From Gemmatimonadota bacterium (GTDB lineage Bacteria > Latescibacterota > UBA2968), in the NCBI GenBank assembly GCA_026705765.1, contig JAPPAB010000118.1, positions 1 to 34,333 on the forward strand: a DNA stretch of 34,333 bases, read 5' to 3'. Position numbers and translations under genes: made by a program. The notes under the pieces were generated by a model. The model had not been told where the DNA came from. It worked only from the letters and a program-made list of their open reading frames with translations, and searched no databases. Positions 28,488 to 34,333 of the stretch are shown here, piece after piece (position 1 is the stretch's first letter; each line of letters begins with the position of its first letter).

Positions 28488-28512
28488 TTGTACAACTTTA
28501 CTTGTACACAAG
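28488..28512 (-). promoter_or_regulatory. Possible autoregulatory operator of the toxin-antitoxin operon
   Basis: TTGTACA occurs twice with a 14-base period (28488-28494 and 28502-28508); the first copy extends to the perfect palindrome TTGTACAA. The sites lie 7 to 31 bases before the toxin start, where HigA-type antitoxins usually bind. Confidence 0.5.
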
Positions 28513-28550
28513 CAAGGCTAAAATTATTTTTTTGTGGTTATTCTGTTTGC

Positions 28551-28590
28551 AAAATAAAAACGGGCTATGCATCTACTCACAGCCCGTTTT
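28551..28590 (-). terminator. Terminator of the sigma factor-TlpA operon
   Basis: A 10-bp stem on the minus strand (AAAACGGGCT pairing with AGCCCGTTTT across 28557-28590) is followed by more T in that direction. It starts about 20 bases after the stop of the TlpA-like gene. Confidence 0.8.
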
Positions 28591-28609
28591 ATTTTATCGG
28601 TGACTTTCG

Positions 28610-29893
28610 TTACTGCGCTTCATTCATTCCGATGACCCACTCCAATTGATGCGCCATTGCCACGCTGAAGTCCGCACCTAATCCCTTGCGTTCATATCGA
28701 ATCTGTCCGTTCTGATCGATGATGCAGGTATAGGGAATCTCGTCGGAGCCAAACGCTTTTCGGATTTGCAGATCGCCCAATGCAAAGGTTAAAAGCGGTG
28801 CGCTCTGGTACCGAAAGCTGGCGACCATATCCCGGCGCATTGAGCTGTCCTGGTCGATATTTATCGCTAAAAATTCAACATTTTGTTTGCGAAATTGCGT
28901 TTTGAGGTTTTGGAGATAGGGCAGTTCTTCAATGCACGGGCTGCACCATCCCGCCCAAAATGTTAGTACCATAGCTTTGCCTTTTAAGTCCTCTGAAGTG
29001 ATTTTCTCGCCGTCTAACTTTTGGACTTCAAAGGTGGGTGCAGGGCGTGAGATGCGTTTTTTTTCGACGCGTTGGATAATTTTTTTATCCCACTTGGCTT
29101 TTAAGGCAACGTATGCTTTGCTCATGCCTGCACCTGAACCGAATTTGCCAGCATAAGCCTGGCTCCATAATTCTGCTATATCCGTGCGGATGATCGATGA
29201 GAGCAATAGTTCTGAGGCGAGTTCATAAGCCTCTGTCCATGCTTTTTGGTCGATATAGATCTGAAGCAAGTGGGTCTTTGCCCTATCTACTGATGCCTGC
29301 CGAGATGCCATTTCCAGGTCGCCTAAATCCTCCCGGGTTTGCCAGTCGAGAATTACAGTCTTTGCTTCCGCAACAGCACGGTCGTGTTGCCCAAGGAGTT
29401 GATAAGCACGCGCCAATAGATCCCGGCAGATGAGTTCTCTTTTACCGTAATTCTCCCATTTTTCCTGGTTCTGCAATGCTTCTTTTAATGCGTTTTGTGC
29501 ATATAGAATCGTTTTATCAGATCGAACTTTCTTATCTACGAGTATCCGAGCAGCCGTTTCGTAAGCACCGTTAGCATGCATTCGCAATGCGAGCATTTTG
29601 TCGCATAGCTCTATCAACAGGTGTGGATCATCGGTGACGTGCTGGTAATAACCCAACAGGGTGATGGAGATGTCGCCTTTCAAAAAGGTATTGGGATAAT
29701 CTACAAGCAGTTGCTCCAGTCCCAGAATGCCTTCCCAATACTGATCTGGGGTCTTGGGGAGGTACCCGGACGCAAATTGGCGAAATCGATTCTTTTCTTC
29801 TTTGGAATGGGTTGGCTGTTGTGCAAAACACAGAGAATATGCAATTAGACATATTGCCAGACTTGCTACCAGTTTGCACTTGTTGAAATACAT
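28610..29893 (-). CDS. Exported TlpA-like thioredoxin with helical-repeat N-terminal domain
   Basis: A 427-residue protein. A signal peptide covers about 1-25 (ending CFA before Gln). Residues about 30-280 are helical and TPR-like. The C-terminal domain, about 285-427, is a TlpA/ResA-type thioredoxin fold with Cys317-Ser-Pro-Cys320 in GWCSPC and the cis-proline Pro387 in EIPYT. It is expected to be a periplasmic or membrane-proximal disulfide reductase. ATG 29893 is chosen for the signal peptide and the GAGG before it. It lies 8 bases after the stop of the membrane-anchored sigma factor, so they share an operon, and a terminator follows. Confidence 0.88.
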   Translation of the reverse strand: MYFNKCKLVASLAICLIAYSLCFAQQPTHSKEEKNRFRQFASGYLPKTPDQYWEGILGLEQLLVDYPNTFLKGDISITLLGYYQHVTDDPHLLIELCDKMLALRMHANGAYETAARILVDKKVRSDKTILYAQNALKEALQNQEKWENYGKRELICRDLLARAYQLLGQHDRAVAEAKTVILDWQTREDLGDLEMASRQASVDRAKTHLLQIYIDQKAWTEAYELASELLLSSIIRTDIAELWSQAYAGKFGSGAGMSKAYVALKAKWDKKIIQRVEKKRISRPAPTFEVQKLDGEKITSEDLKGKAMVLTFWAGWCSPCIEELPYLQNLKTQFRKQNVEFLAINIDQDSSMRRDMVASFRYQSAPLLTFALGDLQIRKAFGSDEIPYTCIIDQNGQIRYERKGLGADFSVAMAHQLEWVIGMNEAQ

Positions 29894-29901
29894 TCTGAGC
29901 C

Positions 29902-31125
29902 TCACTTTCTGTCTGTCCAAATTAGATTTAATTTTCGTACCATTGCGTTTTTGTTTGATCGATTTGCTCTTAATCTTACGAAGTATATTCCGTCGGGAAG
30001 TCCTTGTTTAGATAAGAACGTCGTATAAGAACCCGGTGCGTGTGTTTTATTAACCGGTTTGGCTACTATCATGCCCATATTATTGTAGCATTCGAGTTCT
30101 ATAAAGACGGAGTCTGAATAGACCGTCTCTGGTATCCAGTACACAATTTTTACCAGTGAATCTTGTGACGAAGTTTCCATTCTGAAGTCTAGTTTTTCTG
30201 TATCGCCACTTGTATCAGAATCGGATTGGACTTCTCGTCGCGAAGATTCTACGCCCTCTGTTTCGTCAGTTTTCTCAGGAACGGATTGCTCATTTTGAGC
30301 GGGGTTTTCCAATTCGAGCTGTATTTGGGGCACCTGGGATGGCTCAGTGTTTTCTTGTCCTAAATTCAACACTGCCGATATTCCACCAAAATACAATCCC
30401 GTTCCCGCGATCCCTGCGCCGATGATACCCGTTATTTTTATCATGCCCGTTCCTTTCAGTTTTGCGAGCAGACTCGCCTGCGTTGGCACTGCGTACAATA
30501 GCGGGGGTAATGCGGCTATTATTTTGCGCGTTAGTTGAGGTGTCGGACGTTTTTCGAGGAGTGTGTCTTCTACCAGCGGCATCAATTCGTCGCGCAAGCG
30601 ATTGCGCGCAACCTGAAGGCGACCGGTTACTGTGCTTTCGGGGATGTTGAGAAAGACGGCGATTTCGGGATAGGTCATGCCTTCCATGTAGTGGAGCAGT
30701 ACTGATTCTCGATAAATGTCTGGCAATGCATCCACGGCGGCTGTAACAGCTTCTTTTGTTTCGGTTTTTTCCAGTGCTTCGTCGGGTAAGTCTGGCAGTG
30801 GAAATTCCGATATTTCAGGTGTTACATCTTGTGATGTATCGTCAATTGAGACGATTGGACGCTTCTGCTGAAGCCATTTGTTTGACAAATTGAGTGCAAT
30901 TCCTCGCAGCCAACCTGAGAATTTTTCGGGCGATTTTAGAGACTTGAGGTGCATGTATGCCTCCACAAACGCATTTTGTACGATGTCTTCAGTTGCGGAA
31001 AAGTCGCGGATTCGACCTGCTACAAAAGCAAAGATGCGCCCTTGATACGCCTCAACCAGCGGTTCGTAAGCAGCCTGGTCGCCAGACAGTATTTTTTGTA
31101 CTTGCTCTGCATCGCGTTTGCTCAT
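29902..31125 (-). CDS. ECF sigma factor fused to a membrane anchor and an extracytoplasmic sorting-tail-like domain
   Basis: A 407-residue protein. Sigma region 2 spans about 15-90 (AYEPLVEAYQGRIFAFV, then TEDIVQNAFVEAY) and region 4 about 124-182 (LPDIYRESVLLHYMEGMTYPEIA-type, with helix-turn-helix IPESTVTGRL). A hydrophobic, glycine-rich segment at 228-254 follows, then an acidic, Ser/Glu-rich linker to about 320. The final 85 residues contain ECYNNMGMIV and LPDGIYFVRLRA, resembling a FlgD-Ig or type IX C-terminal sorting domain. This topology would put the sigma domains inside and the tail outside. No anti-sigma gene is adjacent. ATG 31125 follows GGAG by 5 bases; an upstream GTG at 31194 is possible. 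Confidence 0.85.
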   Translation of the reverse strand: MSKRDAEQVQKILSGDQAAYEPLVEAYQGRIFAFVAGRIRDFSATEDIVQNAFVEAYMHLKSLKSPEKFSGWLRGIALNLSNKWLQQKRPIVSIDDTSQDVTPEISEFPLPDLPDEALEKTETKEAVTAAVDALPDIYRESVLLHYMEGMTYPEIAVFLNIPESTVTGRLQVARNRLRDELMPLVEDTLLEKRPTPQLTRKIIAALPPLLYAVPTQASLLAKLKGTGMIKITGIIGAGIAGTGLYFGGISAVLNLGQENTEPSQVPQIQLELENPAQNEQSVPEKTDETEGVESSRREVQSDSDTSGDTEKLDFRMETSSQDSLVKIVYWIPETVYSDSVFIELECYNNMGMIVAKPVNKTHAPGSYTTFLSKQGLPDGIYFVRLRANRSNKNAMVRKLNLIWTDRK

Positions 31126-31137
31126 TGTGACTCCGGA

Positions 31138-31164
31138 TAGACGATTGTTGATCGCTTGTTTTCC
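31138..31164 (-). promoter_or_regulatory. Candidate ECF-type autoregulatory promoter of the sigma factor
   Basis: On the minus strand, GGAAA (31164-31160) is followed after exactly 16 bases by CGTCTA (31143-31138), the -35/-10 layout of many ECF promoters. The caveat is that the predicted start would lie only a few bases before the GGAG of the gene, leaving almost no leader. Confidence 0.35.
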
Positions 31165-31206
31165 GCCCGCTATATATATGTGACTCCTGAACACGGATTC
31201 CTAAAC

Positions 31207-31240
31207 AAAAAAAAGCCCTGTGATCCAAGACACAGGGCTT
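31207..31240 (-). terminator. Terminator of the phytanoyl-CoA dioxygenase-like gene
   Basis: A 10-bp stem (AAGCCCTGTG at 31213-31222, CACAGGGCTT at 31231-31240) is followed on the minus strand by eight T. It stands between the PhyH gene and the sigma factor gene, so these are separate units. 31241-31273 shows nothing. Confidence 0.85.
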
Positions 31241-31273
31241 TGTGGGGTTTTAATAGGTGGACATTCTGACACT

Positions 31274-31307
31274 CGTCATTGCGGCATGGTTTTGAGCCGC
31301 AATCCAG
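31274..31307 (+). repeat. REP-like palindromic element, copy 1
   Basis: A 34-base element with stem TTGCGGC / GCCGCAA around a loop, starting CGTCATTGCGGCATG and ending in ATCCAG. A second copy at 32246-32279 is identical at about 30 of 34 positions and in the same orientation. The two copies bracket the PhyH gene. Confidence 0.85.
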
Positions 31308-31330
31308 TAATCTAAACGCGACCGAACCCG

Positions 31331-32170
31331 TTATCCGCGCGATGGCTCGGGCATTTCTTCTCTTGCGCGTGCGGAGAGTTCGGCGAGGTGATCGTCGTGT
31401 GCCATGACTTGTTCCAGATGTTTTTTGCGTTCGGATCCAGCGGTTGCGAGCATGATTTTTCCGTATGCGCGATCGTTCCAGAATCGCGCGCGTGCGGCAA
31501 TCTGTGTTTTTAACAGTTCAATGTGTTCTTCATCTTCAGGGAAGCGTTCGCTGCAGTTGATGGTGAACATCCGCCGACGTGGACTGCCTCCAAAGGCCGC
31601 GTGTTTGAGGTTGTGGTTGAATAAGACGACATCGCCCGGGTTGGTTTCCAGGGCTAATGCAGGTATGTCTGGTCCGTGCATGTCCCATTCATCCTGGGAA
31701 TTTCGGACGGTGTTTTCGACATTATTTGCGTATGTATCTTTGAGATGATGACTCCCGGGGATGACACGCAAACAACCCGTGTCGCGCGTTAAGTGATCCA
31801 GGTACAGGGCGATTTTTACAAATCGAATTTCCTTGCCCCAGCCATCCGAATGCCATTGCGTGTCTCCGGCATAGTAATTTCCGTCTGATCCCATGTAGTT
31901 GAAGTTTTCACCGAGTAATCCGACCAGGATTTCTTTTATTCGCGGATCATCTAAGAGGGCGCACAGGCGTTCGTGCTGGTCGATAAATGGCACAATGCAC
32001 GATCGACGGATGCCGTCGTGCGGTTGCCCATTGTGTCCACCTCCCCGTTGTGCCCATATCGTTTCAAATGCTTCGATAATTTCGTCGATGCAATCTGCCA
32101 ATAATCCCGGAAATGCGAGAAATCCAAAGGTGTCAAAAAACGATTTTTTTTCTTCGGTGAGGATGTCCAT
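31331..32170 (-). CDS. Phytanoyl-CoA dioxygenase (PhyH) family protein
   Basis: A 279-residue Fe(II)/2-oxoglutarate-dependent oxygenase. The iron ligands are His107 and Asp109 in QWHSDGW and a distal His (His186 or His190 in FNHNLKHAAFGG). A 2-oxoglutarate-binding Arg is probably among RRRMFT (198-203). The jelly-roll core also shows the conserved LRVIPGSHH. Bacterial PhyH proteins hydroxylate many small molecules, and the family is greatly expanded in Latescibacterota- and Poribacteria-like genomes; the substrate here is unknown. The start follows AAGGAGCG. It is monocistronic, with a terminator downstream. Confidence 0.9.
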   Translation of the reverse strand: MDILTEEKKSFFDTFGFLAFPGLLADCIDEIIEAFETIWAQRGGGHNGQPHDGIRRSCIVPFIDQHERLCALLDDPRIKEILVGLLGENFNYMGSDGNYYAGDTQWHSDGWGKEIRFVKIALYLDHLTRDTGCLRVIPGSHHLKDTYANNVENTVRNSQDEWDMHGPDIPALALETNPGDVVLFNHNLKHAAFGGSPRRRMFTINCSERFPEDEEHIELLKTQIAARARFWNDRAYGKIMLATAGSERKKHLEQVMAHDDHLAELSARAREEMPEPSRG

Positions 32171-32187
32171 CGCTCGCTCCTTGTGGT

Positions 32188-32216
32188 TGACCTGTGGAGA
32201 AACTTCTGTTAGATTG
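32188..32216 (+). promoter_or_regulatory. Possible promoter of the selenoprotein gene
   Basis: TTGACC (32188-32193), a 17-base spacer and TAGATT (32211-32216) fit a sigma-70 promoter moderately well. It would give a leader of about 108 bases that contains REP-like copy 2. Confidence 0.45.
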
Positions 32217-32245
32217 AAGCGTTGATATCTTCAGTATAGGAAAGC

Positions 32246-32279
32246 CGTCATTGCGGCATGAAGTTGAGCCGCGATCCAG
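32246..32279 (+). repeat. REP-like palindromic element, copy 2
   Basis: This 34-base near copy of 31274-31307 has a G in place of one A in the distal arm (GCCGCGA instead of GCCGCAA), so its stem is one pair weaker. It lies in the spacer between the PhyH gene and the selenoprotein gene; the remaining spacer to 32330 shows nothing else. Confidence 0.85.
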
Positions 32280-32330
32280 AAGGTTTTGACCGTCCACTAC
32301 ACCATCGCTTAATATATGAGGATAAGTGCC

Positions 32331-34333
32331 ATGCGCAAATATCTATTGTCCATCCCGATGATTCTGTTTTTGCTCGTTGGGACCGCTTCTGCACAAACGG
32401 TTAATTTTTCTCTACGGGGCATTGACGGCAATACATATAGTGCCTCTAACTATCGCGGCAAAGTGCTCATACTTGCGATTATTGGGTATGGCTGACCAAC
32501 CTGTCAAGCGGCGGTGCCGCGACTTGAAGATTTATGGCAAAAGTATAAAGCAGATCCCAATGTTGAGATGCTCGGTCTTGATACCTGGGGTGGTAGTCGT
32601 ACTCAGGTTGAGGGTTTTAGCAGAGGCATCACCTTTCCCATGCTTCTAAATGCGAGTGGTTCTGCTCCGGCTTCGTATGAGAATTTCGTTGTGGTTGGTC
32701 CCAATGGGAATGTGGCATTGCCCGCTACAGGTAATCTGAGTTCAAGTTCTGTTACTCAAGTGGAAAACAAGGTTAATGAACTGTTGGCGCAAATACCGCC
32801 ACCTACGCCAGCGATCTCTGTGCCGCAAACAGCTATTGATTTCGGGACTATTGACGCTGGTCAAACGGGTGAACAGACGATTACGATTACGAATACGGGT
32901 ACTGCGTCCCTGGAGATTACGGGTATTGAGAGCGATGTGCCGGGTTTGACGTTTGATACTACGATGTTCACACTGGCTCCCAACGGTTCACAGACAGTTA
33001 CGATTACGTTTCCGAGTTCGACGGAGGGCACTTTTTCGGGCAATATCACGATTTCGAGTAATGACCCGGATCGTGCAACACAGACATTATCCGTTTCTAT
33101 CATAGTCCAACCGCCCCCTTTGCCTGTGATCGCTGTTCAGCAAACAGCAGTTAATTTTGGGACTATTGAGGCCGGTCAAACAGGTCAACAGACGATTACG
33201 ATCACAAACACAGGTACGGGTTCTCTTGAGATTACGAGTATAGAGAGTGGTGTGTCTGGTTTGACGTTTGCACCTTCTATGTTTACAGTGGAACCCAATG
33301 GTTCGCAGACAGTTACGATTAGGTTTCCAGGTTCGATAGCGGGCACTTTTTCGGGCAATATCACGATTTCGAGTAATGACCCGGATCGTGCAACACAGAC
33401 ATTATCCGTTTCTGTGATCGTACAACCGCCTCCCGTGCCAGTGATCGCTGTTCAGCAAACGGCGGTTAATTTCGGCACTGTTGAGTTTGCACAAACGGTT
33501 CAGCAGACGATTACGGTTCAAAATACGGGTACTGCGCTGCTGGAGATTATGGGCATTGAGAGCGATGTATCGGGTCTGACGTTTGAACCTTCTATGTTCA
33601 CAGTGGAACCCAATGGTTCGCAGACAGTTATGATTAGGTTTCCGAGTTCAACGGAAGGTACCTTTTCGGGCAATATCACGATTTCGAGTAATGACCCAGA
33701 TCGTGCAACACAGACATTATCCGTTTCTGTGATCGTACAACCGCCTCCCGTGCCAGTGATCGCTGTTCAGCAAACGGCGGTTAATTTCGGCACTGTTGAG
33801 TTTGCACAAACGGTTCAGCAGACGATTACGGTTCAAAATACGGGTACTGCGCTGCTGGAGATTATGGGCATTGAGAGCGATGTATCGGGTCTGACGTTTG
33901 AACCTTCTATGTTCACAGTGGAACCCAATGGTTCGCAGACAGTTATGATTAGGTTTCCGAGTTCAACGGAAGGTACCTTTTCGGGCAATATCACGATTTC
34001 GAGTAATGACCCAGATCGTGCAACACAGACATTATCCGTTTCTGTGATCGTACAACCGCCTCCCGTGCCGGTAATCGCTGTTCAGGAGACGGCAGTTGAT
34101 TTTGGTACTGTTGAGGCTGCGCAGACGGTTCAAAAGACTTTCACAGTTAAGAATACAGGTACTGCGCCTTTGGAGATTACGGGCATTGAGAGCGATGTAT
34201 CGGGGCTGGCGTTTGAGCCTTCTATGTTCACGCTGGAACCCGAGGGTTTTCAGACAGTTACAGTAACTTTTCCGAGTTCGACAGCGGGCACGTTTTCAGG
34301 TAATATCACGATTTCGAGTAATGATCTGAAGAG
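32331..34333 (+). CDS. Exported thioredoxin-fold selenoprotein fused to Ig-like repeats (TGA = Sec; 3' end outside window)
   Basis: ATG 32331 follows GAGGAT by 6 bases. Residues 1-21 are a signal peptide (cut after ASA). Residues 22-155 form a TlpA/AhpC-like redoxin: VNFSLRGIDGNTYSASNYRG, a hydrophobic strand, then codon 55 (32493-32495), which is TGA, followed by Pro-Thr-Cys58, so the motif reads U-P-T-C. Pro103 in TFPML is the expected cis-proline. A SECIS-like hairpin follows the TGA. The frame then has no stop for 1,838 bases. From residue 161 come repeats of 105 residues of HYDIN/choice-of-anchor-D Ig-like type. The enzyme should act outside the inner membrane. Alternatives are a disabled gene or a sequencing error at the TGA; the exact Cys position, hairpin and long open frame argue against both. 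Confidence 0.85.
32493..32526 (+). promoter_or_regulatory. UGA codon and bacterial SECIS-like hairpin
   Basis: Ten bases after the TGA, CAA (32505-32507) and GCGGC (32508-32512) pair with GCCGC (32516-32520) and TTG (32524-32526), leaving a 3-base bulge GAC and a 3-base apical loop GGT (32513-32515). The loop begins 17 bases after the TGA with G in its first two places and a U after them. These features match known bacterial SECIS elements bound by SelB. Confidence 0.75.
32811..34333 (+). repeat. Tandem 315-bp coding repeats, five units, last one cut by the window
   Basis: Units start at 32811, 33126, 33441, 33756 and 34071, each 105 codons with no length change. Each encodes one beta-sandwich with motifs QTAVNFGT, TITNTGT, PNGSQTV and GNITISSNDPDRATQTLSV, and a Pro-rich joint (QPPPVPV). 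Units 3 and 4 are identical except for their last base; units 1, 2 and 5 have drifted. The unit type resembles the ASH/HYDIN-like Ig domains of secreted bacterial proteins. Confidence 0.95.

Noticed and set aside
32331-32495. A short secreted peptide ending at the TGA, or a pseudogene broken by a nonsense mutation.
   Set aside because: The TGA sits exactly at the redox cysteine, a SECIS-like hairpin follows, and the same frame continues without a stop for more than 1.8 kb with the rest of the redoxin domain and well-kept repeats.
32377-32649. A 90-codon plus-strand open frame crossing the TGA region.
   Set aside because: It is in another frame from the redoxin, has no ribosome site, and gives no recognisable protein.

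Overview
The window starts inside a 16S rRNA gene and ends inside a long repeat-protein gene. It looks like a chromosomal segment of a Gram-negative bacterium: an LptE-type lipoprotein implies an outer membrane. The mix of a phytanoyl-CoA dioxygenase-like gene, a fucosidase next to a DUF6785-type membrane protein, a form II CoxL-type hydroxylase and a sorting-tail-like domain resembles uncultured FCB-group lineages such as Latescibacterota or Poribacteria. That placement is inference from gene content; the 16S and 23S genes would settle it. TGA is a normal stop here (prpB, yebC and ruvB all end in it), so the code is standard.

Layout. 1-4151 is an rRNA operon: 16S (3' part), tRNA-Ile(GAT), tRNA-Ala(TGC), 23S and 5S, closed by an intrinsic terminator. 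4175-6345 has a promoter and an EF-G paralogue with altered GTPase motifs. 6436-9927 is a 2-methylcitrate-cycle cluster (prpB, prpC, prpD) for propionate use. 10009-14285 is a housekeeping run: yebC, ruvC, ruvA, ruvB, tsaB, rimI (Holliday-junction resolution, tRNA t6A synthesis, protein acetylation). 14286-19148 on the minus strand reads DUF1844 protein, lptE-like lipoprotein, cysK, GH29 fucosidase and DUF6785-like membrane protein. A cytosolic DsbA-like protein (19293-19901, minus) is divergent from a secreted TPR protein (19966-21111).

21240-25818 is a molybdenum hydroxylase cluster in the order small, large and FAD subunits, CoxG-like, cupin. The large subunit carries the form II motif. 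A secreted protein with a duplicated barrel-like unit follows. An aldo/keto reductase then lies behind a 32-bp periodic palindromic operator-like region. 27803-28481 (minus) is a toxin-first HigBA-like toxin-antitoxin pair. 28610-31125 (minus) pairs an ECF sigma factor, fused to a membrane segment and an extracytoplasmic sorting-tail-like domain, with a secreted TlpA-like thioredoxin. A PhyH-family dioxygenase (31331-32170, minus) is bracketed by two copies of a 34-bp REP-like palindrome.

The most striking gene is at the end. From 32331 an exported thioredoxin-fold domain has an in-frame TGA exactly at the first position of its redox motif (Sec-Pro-Thr-Cys). A SECIS-like hairpin follows directly, and the frame then stays open for more than 1.8 kb through at least five 315-bp Ig-like repeats to the window edge. 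I read it as a selenoprotein fused to HYDIN-like repeats, not a pseudogene. Genes not commented on for regulation show no regulatory site that I could support.
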